Source: a virus
Strand: one strand, 5' to 3'
IMG/VR virus record: IMGVR_UViG_3300008111_000002
Coordinates: 124,001-188,000 of that record
Length of the DNA: 64,000 nt
The translations under genes were made by a program, and so were the position numbers. Positions 58,678 through 64,000 of the stretch are shown piece after piece. The notes under the pieces are model-generated. The model saw only the letters and a program-made list of their open reading frames with translations, was not told the origin of the DNA and did not search any database. The stretch's first letter is position 1. Every line of letters starts with the position of its first letter.

Positions 58678-60102
58678 ATGATTGACAATTACAGTCCCGA
58701 AACACAAAAAATATTCTTAGAAATGATGATGGCTGATGCTGAATCTTATTTCAGATGTCAAAGCATCTTTGATCACAGTCTATTTGATCGACGTTATCAA
58801 GAATCTGCCGAATTTATTAAAGTATACGTTGATCAATATCGAGCAATGCCAGAATATAACATGGTCAATGCTGCCTGTAACACAGATTTTAAAAAGCCAG
58901 ACAGCGTTAAAGAAGGCCATGTAGATTGGCTATTGGATAGTTTTGAAAAATTTGTAAGACACAAAAGTATTGAACGTGCAATCATTAATTCTGCAGATCT
59001 ATTAGACAAAGGCGATTATGGATCTGTTGAAACTATGATTAAAGAAGCAGTACAGATTGGTCTTGCTAAAGATATGGGCACTGACTACTTTGCAGATCCT
59101 AAATCACGATTAATGGGATTAAAAGATAAAAACGGACAAATATCTACTGGCTGGAAAAATCTTGATAATAGATTGTTTGGCGGTATGAATCGTGGCGAGC
59201 TTAATATTTTTGCTGGTGGTAGTGGTGCAGGTAAATCATTATTTCTTGCAAACCTTGGTCTTAATTGGGCAATGGCTGGATTAAATGTTGTCTATGTAAC
59301 ATTAGAACTTAGTGAAGCATTAGTTAGTATGCGTATTGACAGTATGCTAACAGGAATTCCAACAAAAGAAATTTTTAAAGATATTGAAAACGTTGAAACC
59401 AAAGTTAAACTGATTGGAAAGAAGGCAGGTGCATATCAGATCAAATATGTACCAAGTGGTAAAAATGTTAACGATCTAAGAGCGTATATTAAAGAATTTG
59501 AAATTAAAACAGAACGTAAGGTTGATGTTATCTTAGTTGACTACTTAGACTTACTAATGCCAATCAGCAGAAAGATTAGTCCTGCAGATTTGTTCATCAA
59601 AGACAAATATGTTTCTGAAGAACTGCGTAACTTTGCAGTTGAACGTAAAGCTATTCTAGTCACAGCCGCACAGTTGAATCGAGGTGCTGTAGAAGAAGTA
59701 GAATATGATCACAGTCATATCTCAGGAGGACTTAGTAAGATTCAAACTGCAGATAATGTGTTTGGTATTTTTACATCACGTGCTATGAGAGAGCGAGGAC
59801 GTTATCAATTACAATTAATGAAAACTAGATCATCAAGCGGTGTAGGAATGAAAGTAGATCTAGAATTTAATTTAGAAAGTCTAAGGATCAGCGATCTACC
59901 CGAAGATGAACAAGAATCCAGTGGAGGTATGCGTCCTACTTCTGGAATATTAGATGACATAAAACGCAAAGCCACAGTAAAGGCCCATCAAGAGGACTCT
60001 GAACCAAATCCATTCCAAGGTGCTGCTGTACCTAAAGTAAGAGCCAATGTTGAGAGCACGAAACTGCGGGATCTGCTGAACAATATTGGTAATGAAGAAT
60101 AG
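58678..60102 (+). CDS. 41: Replicative DNA helicase (gp41)
   Basis: A 474-residue DnaB-family hexameric helicase. Walker A GGSGAGKS lies at about residues 180-187 after MNRGELNIFA; then YVTLELSEALVSMRID (H1a/H2 area), VDVILVDYLDLLMP (Walker B near 285), ILVTAAQLNRGA (H3 with Gln) and a terminal QLQLMKTRSSSGVG arginine-finger region. T4 gp41 has 475 residues. The ATG follows TATAATAATAACT with little ribosome-binding sequence. The last 11 nt overlap the next gene start (60092). Confidence 0.94.
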   Translation: MIDNYSPETQKIFLEMMMADAESYFRCQSIFDHSLFDRRYQESAEFIKVYVDQYRAMPEYNMVNAACNTDFKKPDSVKEGHVDWLLDSFEKFVRHKSIERAIINSADLLDKGDYGSVETMIKEAVQIGLAKDMGTDYFADPKSRLMGLKDKNGQISTGWKNLDNRLFGGMNRGELNIFAGGSGAGKSLFLANLGLNWAMAGLNVVYVTLELSEALVSMRIDSMLTGIPTKEIFKDIENVETKVKLIGKKAGAYQIKYVPSGKNVNDLRAYIKEFEIKTERKVDVILVDYLDLLMPISRKISPADLFIKDKYVSEELRNFAVERKAILVTAAQLNRGAVEEVEYDHSHISGGLSKIQTADNVFGIFTSRAMRERGRYQLQLMKTRSSSGVGMKVDLEFNLESLRISDLPEDEQESSGGMRPTSGILDDIKRKATVKAHQEDSEPNPFQGAAVPKVRANVESTKLRDLLNNIGNEE

Positions 60103-60331
60103 AAGAGTAAAACTTTGTGATTGGACCCAAAGTCGTAGTATCGATACTGTTGATTTAAATTGGGTTAGAATAAGACAACTAATAGGATCGCCTAAAGTAG
60201 ATTGGTTGTTAGATCAACCGCAAACTAAATGTCAATTAGTAGTTGATAAACTCAACGAAAATATATCCTTAGTAGCTGAATTTTACGATGATGCTACATT
60301 AGTGCTTTACCATTTAACTTGGGCTAAATAA
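60092..60331 (+). CDS. Small hypothetical protein after gp41
   Basis: A 79-residue protein from the ATG at 60092 that overlaps the helicase stop; an in-frame TTG six nt upstream is less likely. It contains RRVKLCDWTQSRSID, a helix WVRIRQLIGSPKVDWLL and a C-terminal sheet (CQLVVDKLNENISLVAEFYDDATLVLYHL). I do not recognise it. Overlap with gp41 suggests translation from the same message. Confidence 0.7.
   Translation: MKNRRVKLCDWTQSRSIDTVDLNWVRIRQLIGSPKVDWLLDQPQTKCQLVVDKLNENISLVAEFYDDATLVLYHLTWAK
60323..60330 (+). promoter_or_regulatory. Late promoter-like box 4 nt before the next start codon
   Basis: GCTAAATA overlaps the previous stop and is followed by ATGG and then the ATG at 60335. There is no ribosome-binding site between the two genes. 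Confidence 0.45.
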
Positions 60332-60334
60332 TGG

Positions 60335-60679
60335 ATGCGAGCAAAAGAGTTTATTTTTGAAAGAGAATTTTCTAAAAGAAAAAGTGCTACTCTAAGTACT
60401 ACTTACGAGTATCCTTCTATGCCCAGTGCCGATGCCTATAGAATTTATAGATTTGGTATGGCTATGGCAAATCATACTATGGCCAATAAAGAAGGACCTA
60501 CTGGTAATCATGCTGTTATTGTTGCTTATACCGATGGTGACGATGAGATTATCAAAGGTGCTGAAAAAACTACCGGACATAAAGGAAATCTAGCTGCGGA
60601 TCGTGGAAGTCACGAACCAACAGATACCAACAACGTAAGTCCGGTATCTAAACTAAAACGTAACAAATACGGAGTTTAA
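60335..60679 (+). CDS. Hypothetical protein with internal-protein-like N-terminus
   Basis: A 114-residue protein beginning MRAKEFIFEREF, similar in kind to the internal-protein leaders MKTFKEYLAES (29997) and T4 MKTYQEFIAEA: Met, basic residues, EF and hydrophobic residues before a Glu. The rest is Ser/Thr/Asn-rich with a beta-hairpin (NHAVIVAYTDGDDEII) and a basic end (VSKLKRNKYG). Function unknown; it may be packaged in the head. The late-type box at its start supports late expression. Confidence 0.65.
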   Translation: MRAKEFIFEREFSKRKSATLSTTYEYPSMPSADAYRIYRFGMAMANHTMANKEGPTGNHAVIVAYTDGDDEIIKGAEKTTGHKGNLAADRGSHEPTDTNNVSPVSKLKRNKYGV

Positions 60680-60680
60680 T

Positions 60681-61394
60681 ATGTGGTTACGTGAGTTTGA
60701 TTCTTCTAATAAAATTGTTACTGTTAACAAACGATTAAATCCTAAAATTTGGAATGATAGTGAACTTAATTCTGAAGTAACTAAAAAGCTATTAGAAATT
60801 GCTCGTGCATTTGAAGAATTTATTGGTATTGATCTTGATGTAATTGATTATACTATTACAGGATCTAATGCCAATTATACTTGGACTGAATACAGTGATT
60901 TGGACCTACATCTTATCATTCCGGGTACGCCCTCGGAAGAACAACGTGAACTTTTCAATGCTAAGAAAGCTCTTTGGGGCGAGCAACACAACATCACAAT
61001 AAAAGGGTTACCTGTAGAATGCTACGTACAGGGCCAAGACGAACCTCATCACAGCACAGGCGTGTATAGCATTGCTCAAAATCAATGGTTGGTTGAGCCA
61101 AAGAAAGTCAAACCAAAAGTAGATGATGCTGCTGTTGAGGCCAAAAAAGATGCAGTCATGCATGATATCGAAACAGCTATGTTAAGCAAAGATCTCAACA
61201 AGCTACGTATAGTTAAAGAGAAAATTACCAAGATGCGTAAAGCAGGACTTGAACGTGCTGGCGAATGGTCAGTGGAAAACTTGGTATTTAAAATTCTACG
61301 TAATCTAGGCCTTATTGATCAAATCACAGAAAAGATTCGTGAACTAGAAGATCAAGAACTCAGCCTGGAACAACAAACAAATATTCTAAACTAA
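60681..61394 (+). CDS. Pol-beta-type nucleotidyltransferase domain protein
   Basis: A 237-residue protein. Residues about 40-125 form a minimal nucleotidyltransferase fold: ITGSNANYTWTEYSDLDLHL has the G-S and D-x-D signature (Asp near residues 73 and 75), and GLPVECYVQG may provide the third acidic residue (VE near 112). The N-terminus MWLREF and the C-terminal helical half (residues about 150-237: HDIETAMLSKDLNKLRIVKEK, LIDQITEKIRELEDQEL) are not part of that fold. Members of this superfamily add nucleotides to RNA, proteins or small molecules. The substrate is unknown. It starts 1 nt after the preceding stop. Confidence 0.78.
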   Translation: MWLREFDSSNKIVTVNKRLNPKIWNDSELNSEVTKKLLEIARAFEEFIGIDLDVIDYTITGSNANYTWTEYSDLDLHLIIPGTPSEEQRELFNAKKALWGEQHNITIKGLPVECYVQGQDEPHHSTGVYSIAQNQWLVEPKKVKPKVDDAAVEAKKDAVMHDIETAMLSKDLNKLRIVKEKITKMRKAGLERAGEWSVENLVFKILRNLGLIDQITEKIRELEDQELSLEQQTNILN

Positions 61395-61397
61395 ATA
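61390..61397 (+). promoter_or_regulatory. Late promoter-like box
   Basis: ACTAAATA overlaps the previous stop, 55 nt before the ATG at 61453. The leader ends in a good AAGGAG. Confidence 0.35.
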
Positions 61398-61452
61398 TTT
61401 CTGCGTGTGAGGCGATCTGAGCTAGGCCTAAATCAACTTTAAGGAGATTTAG

Positions 61453-62316
61453 ATGGCCAGAGGCAAAAAGCAAGAACAGGCAGCAACCCCTGAAAAGTCC
61501 GAAATGGACATGATTAAAGAGTTGCAGGATGAACTACGCTTTCTAAGAGAACAGCGTACAGCCAAATCTGCTGATCCAGAGCAGGTGGCTAAACAACAAG
61601 ATCTTATTGCTAAGAATACTCGTAGAGCCTGGGACTCAGAAGCTCTAGTGCAGTTCAATGTGGCTCAAGTTCAAGTAGCTCGTAGTATTGTTGAAGAAAA
61701 CGTTACAGATGCCATGCAAAGTTACACTATTAATGCAGGCGGTAATCGTGAACTGATCATGCGTACTACAGACGATGTTTATCGCAATCGTATGATGATG
61801 TTGACACAATTACAACCTGCAACACCTATGCAGGCGTTATTCCAAGATTCAATGATTACCAAAACTAAGCTAGAATATCTGCATCATCGTAATCATGTTA
61901 ATCAAGAAATGGTTACTATTATTCAAGAAATGGCCGCAGCTATTCGTGCAATTGGGGATGTGTCAGAGCGGTTCTATGCTATCAATGAATATATGGTTGA
62001 GCACTGTGACGAAGTCAGCGATGAAAATGCATTATGGTTTGATGGTGAATTACAGAACATGATGCAGTCAGCCACACAAGATGGTAACAGTCAGCGTGTA
62101 GAATTATCAGAAACAGAAACTGATATCCTTCTAAAAGCAGCAGAACTAAACCGTTTAGAAATTCGTGCTCTAGCAGGATTGGCTGATAGTTTAGGTGAAC
62201 ACCTACAAGAATGTCAGGATCACGGTAATGAACTACGTGATGAAGTTATTAACTTGCGTGAAAAAGTTGACGGTACACAAAAACGTATCGCTAATCGTAT
62301 TGCACCTTCAAAATGA
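61453..62316 (+). CDS. Hypothetical coiled-coil protein
   Basis: A 287-residue, fully helical, charged protein with an N-terminal helix (MDMIKELQDELRFLREQR), a central Met/Thr-rich part (RNRMMMLTQLQPATPMQALFQ), a second long helix (VNQEMVTIIQEMAAAIRAI) and a C-terminal coiled coil (ELRDEVINLREKVDGTQKR). The phrase RLEIRALAGLADS resembles the IK-x-L-A-G motifs of the 830-residue protein but may be chance. AAGGAG precedes the ATG. Function unknown; scaffold or internal assembly are possibilities. Confidence 0.75.
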   Translation: MARGKKQEQAATPEKSEMDMIKELQDELRFLREQRTAKSADPEQVAKQQDLIAKNTRRAWDSEALVQFNVAQVQVARSIVEENVTDAMQSYTINAGGNRELIMRTTDDVYRNRMMMLTQLQPATPMQALFQDSMITKTKLEYLHHRNHVNQEMVTIIQEMAAAIRAIGDVSERFYAINEYMVEHCDEVSDENALWFDGELQNMMQSATQDGNSQRVELSETETDILLKAAELNRLEIRALAGLADSLGEHLQECQDHGNELRDEVINLREKVDGTQKRIANRIAPSK

Positions 62317-62513
62317 TATTTCCAGACAAGCCTAGGCCTCCGTGGCAGTACGCCAAACCTAAGTCGACTACGGGCAAGGTCCCAGTGATCCTGCCTGTAG
62401 AAAAACCTAAAAAAGAACCTAAGCCTGCGGGGTATTATCGTGAACGTATTGAATTTGCTGCAATTGTTATTGGCATGTATTTTTGGATACAATATTGGAT
62501 TCAGTATCAATAG
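62313..62513 (+). CDS. Small C-terminally anchored membrane protein
   Basis: A 66-residue protein with a Pro/Lys-rich N-terminal half (PDKPRPPWQYAKPKS, PVEKPKKEPKP) and one hydrophobic segment at the end (FAAIVIGMYFWIQYWI, residues about 48-64). The start overlaps the previous stop (ATGA). A C-terminal membrane anchor suggests an envelope-acting small protein such as a spanin or holin partner, but no specific motif is seen. Confidence 0.7.
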   Translation: MIFPDKPRPPWQYAKPKSTTGKVPVILPVEKPKKEPKPAGYYRERIEFAAIVIGMYFWIQYWIQYQ

Positions 62514-62737
62514 TATTTGATCGTTTGACACCTGACTTGGTGTTGCCTTTTAGACGTTGGAGTCGTATTAGACGTATAAGAAATGCACTAAGAGGAATTC
62601 AAAGGTGTCATCCGGCGATCAAATTTAAAACTATACGCAAGGATAATATTATTACTGTAGAATTTGAAACTGGGTCGATGTTGACCCAGTTTGCACTTTT
62701 GTGGCGAGCTGATTTGCCCGCTTGGCGTAGACTTTAG
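62483..62737 (+). CDS. Small basic hypothetical protein, start uncertain
   Basis: Up to 84 residues. No ATG is available near the conserved part; TTG codons occur at 62483 and 62495. The body (SRIRRIRNALRGIQRCHPAIK, FKTIRKDNIITVEFETGS) is basic and ends LLWRADLPAWRRL. It overlaps the preceding gene by about 30 nt from the first TTG and ends inside the shared TTAG stop region of the BI-1-like gene. Function unknown. Confidence 0.6.
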   Translation: MDTILDSVSIVFDRLTPDLVLPFRRWSRIRRIRNALRGIQRCHPAIKFKTIRKDNIITVEFETGSMLTQFALLWRADLPAWRRL

Positions 62738-63420
62738 TCGTTACGTTGACCAAATAGCTGTAGAAGGCTAAGAAAGATATTGATAAAGTTCAAGTACAGA
62801 CTTAGTGCGCCCCATACTTCCATCTTACCGTCATTTTCATAGCTGATCATCTGGCGAATGTTCTGTGTGTCGTAGGCAGTTAGTCCTAGAAAGATCACAA
62901 TGGCAATTGCCGAAATCACCATCTGCATTACCGAGCTGCCAATAAAAATGTTAATAATGCTGGCAATGACAATGGCAATCAAACCCACAAACATAAACTG
63001 ACCCATACTGGTCAAATCACGTTTGGTAAAATAACCATAACCACTCATAACACCAAACAACACTGCTGCGGCCATGAATGCTGACACAATTGACCCCATG
63101 TTATAGACCACAAAGATCGTGGCAAAACTCAGACCCATGATGGCAGCAAAACCATGTAGGAAAATCTGTAGGGTACTTTTGCTCATACGCTCGTAGGCAA
63201 AGCCTGCGGCCAAAATAGCTACCAGCGGAGCAAACATCACTAGCCATTTTAAGGGTGTGCCAAACAGCAGAGCCATCAATGCAGGACTGCCAGCTACCAG
63301 AGCACTGACAATCATACTGGTCAACACAGCCAATCCCATGTGACCATAGACTCGACCCATGGCTGAATTGATTTCTCTAGCGGAACGGTAGATTCCCGTA
63401 CCTAGTGTAGCGTCAAACAT
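62734..63420 (-). CDS. Bax-inhibitor-1/YccA-like membrane protein
   Basis: A 228-residue polytopic protein with about seven transmembrane segments (for example MGLAVLTSMIVSALVAGSPA, WLVMFAPLVAILAAGFA, AIMGLSFATIFVVYNMGSI, FVGLIAIVIASIINIFIG, MVISAIAIVIFLGLTAYDT). The TAYDTQNIR motif near residue 183 and the acidic END/ME residues after it are typical of the UPF0005/BI-1 family; bacterial YccA is known to act on the FtsH protease. It could protect or modulate the host membrane or phage lysis timing. The ATG has AAGGAG and overlapping early and late promoter elements upstream. Confidence 0.9.
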   Translation of the reverse strand: MFDATLGTGIYRSAREINSAMGRVYGHMGLAVLTSMIVSALVAGSPALMALLFGTPLKWLVMFAPLVAILAAGFAYERMSKSTLQIFLHGFAAIMGLSFATIFVVYNMGSIVSAFMAAAVLFGVMSGYGYFTKRDLTSMGQFMFVGLIAIVIASIINIFIGSSVMQMVISAIAIVIFLGLTAYDTQNIRQMISYENDGKMEVWGALSLYLNFINIFLSLLQLFGQRND

Positions 63421-63450
63421 AAAAAGACTCCTTGAAGTTAATGTAAGTAT

Positions 63451-63479
63451 AGTTTAGCAGAAATATTTATAGTTGTCAA
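63451..63479 (-). promoter_or_regulatory. Overlapping early (sigma70-like) and late promoters for the BI-1-like gene
   Basis: On the minus strand TTGACA (63474-63479) and TAAACT (63451-63456) are 17 bp apart. Between them lies TATAAATA (63464-63471), an exact match to the T4 late consensus. The gene could thus be read both early and late. Confidence 0.65.
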
Positions 63480-63499
63480 TTGCAGATCAGGCAATTTTC

Positions 63500-63527
63500 T
63501 TGTAAAATTATTAAATACGCATATAAC
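63500..63527 (+). promoter_or_regulatory. Possible sigma70-like promoter for the GNAT-like gene
   Basis: TTGTAA and TATAAC are separated by 16 bp just upstream of the ATG at 63541, with AAAGG as ribosome-binding site. The match is moderate. Confidence 0.4.
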
Positions 63528-63540
63528 CAAAGGTAACATC

Positions 63541-63978
63541 ATGTTAAGCATCATTACACAAATCACAGAAGAAATACAGGAACTGATCAAGGACGATCCA
63601 GTTCGTCCGGAAATTCCTCTAGAGCAGCGCATCAATCAACAGAGTAAAATCTACGTGTTAAAAGACGACGGTACCGGTAAGGCCAGTGCTGTGGTATGTG
63701 TGAAATTTTTACCCAAAATCCCCGAATCAGTTGATGAACTGTTGAACACCATGAATGGCAGTTCTACCGCAGTGTTCTATACCATTTGGTCATATGCACA
63801 GGGTGCCGGACGAACATTGATAGAACAAGCTCAAGCAGAAATCAAACAGCACAATCCCGAAGTAACTACCTTTGTGACCCTAAGCCCCAAAACAGAAATG
63901 GCCCGCAAATTCCACCACAAAAACGGTGCCACTACCTACAGAGAAAATGCTGACTCAGTTAACTATCTTTACAAATAA
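63541..63978 (+). CDS. GNAT-like acetyltransferase-type protein, function unknown
   Basis: A 145-residue protein. The second half has a GNAT-like progression: TAVFYTIWSYAQGAGRTLIEQA (strand, Gly-rich loop and helix, in the position of the acetyl-CoA loop), TTFVTLSPKTEMARKFHHKNGA (strand and helix with the N-G-A turn) and a final ENADSVNYLY strand. The classic R/Q-x-x-G-x-G/A loop is present only as QGAGRTLI. The N-terminal 35 residues are helical and acidic. The substrate is unknown. Its gene is divergent from the BI-1-like gene across a 120-bp promoter-bearing gap. Confidence 0.62.
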   Translation: MLSIITQITEEIQELIKDDPVRPEIPLEQRINQQSKIYVLKDDGTGKASAVVCVKFLPKIPESVDELLNTMNGSSTAVFYTIWSYAQGAGRTLIEQAQAEIKQHNPEVTTFVTLSPKTEMARKFHHKNGATTYRENADSVNYLYK

Positions 63979-64000
63979 CTAGACTGTGTTCGGGCCACTG

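Noticed and set aside
1-64000. tRNA genes, CRISPR arrays, insertion sequences, attachment sites or an origin
   Set aside because: No cloverleaf-like stretch, regularly spaced direct repeats, transposase or integrase, or iteron-type cluster was seen on reading; gaps between genes are all shorter than about 170 bp.

Overview
The window is a contiguous piece of a large, AT-rich T4-like myophage genome. Many core T4-type proteins can be recognised: neck gp13, gp14 and gp15, sheath gp18, tube gp19, head completion gp4, terminase gp16 and gp17, gp32, UvsX, UvsY, UvsW, primase gp61 and helicase gp41. They are accompanied by genes typical of marine T4-like phages: a carbamoyltransferase beside the replisome genes, dense ATGA/TAATG gene overlaps, T4-type late promoter boxes ((G/A/C)(A/C)TAAATA) and CBM-like fibre repeats. 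No tRNA, rRNA, CRISPR array or insertion sequence was seen. The host cannot be determined from the sequence.

Layout. 0-18.3 kb: two small virion-type genes, then a tandemly duplicated fibre module (a fibre ending in AIALGG followed by a giant adhesin, twice). 18.3-21.6 kb: a minus-strand block of gp14, gp15, a degenerate Nudix-fold gene and a small coiled-coil gene. 21.6-23.4 kb: gp13, a dNMP kinase and an antisense HNH gene. 23.5-32.9 kb: sheath, tube, tube-like protein, gp4, gp16, two unknown genes (one with a T4 internal-protein-like N-terminus) and gp17. 32.9-35.4 kb: an 830-residue unknown protein. 35.4-38.5 kb: gp32 behind a sigma70-like promoter, then UvsX and UvsY. 38.5-49.0 kb: an island of surface-glycan genes (glycosyltransferases, KpsS-like paralogues, a sugar 4,6-dehydratase and reductase, a nucleotidyltransferase-cupin fusion, a methyltransferase) lying between uvsY and uvsW. 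49.0-54.9 kb: UvsW and a run of small overlapping genes that ends in a miniature protein resembling the palm/fingers of bacterial DNA polymerase III alpha. 55.3-60.3 kb: a fibre-like protein, primase, a 30-codon gene, carbamoyltransferase and helicase. 60.3-64 kb: a short internal-protein-like gene, a pol-beta-type nucleotidyltransferase, a coiled-coil protein, small genes, a Bax-inhibitor-1-like membrane protein and a GNAT-like protein.

How the genes work together. The left half builds neck, tail, adhesins and the packaging motor; the right half holds recombination and replication functions. The glycan island probably modifies host envelope polysaccharide or decorates the virion. Late boxes lie in front of structural genes and of scattered genes in the replication half. 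At seven genes the box sits only 4-5 nt before the ATG, which predicts leaderless late mRNAs. The most unusual items are the miniature DnaE-like protein, the leaderless late-promoter arrangement, the duplicated adhesin module, the Trp-rich modules shared by neck and sheath proteins, and the conserved-looking 30-codon gene.
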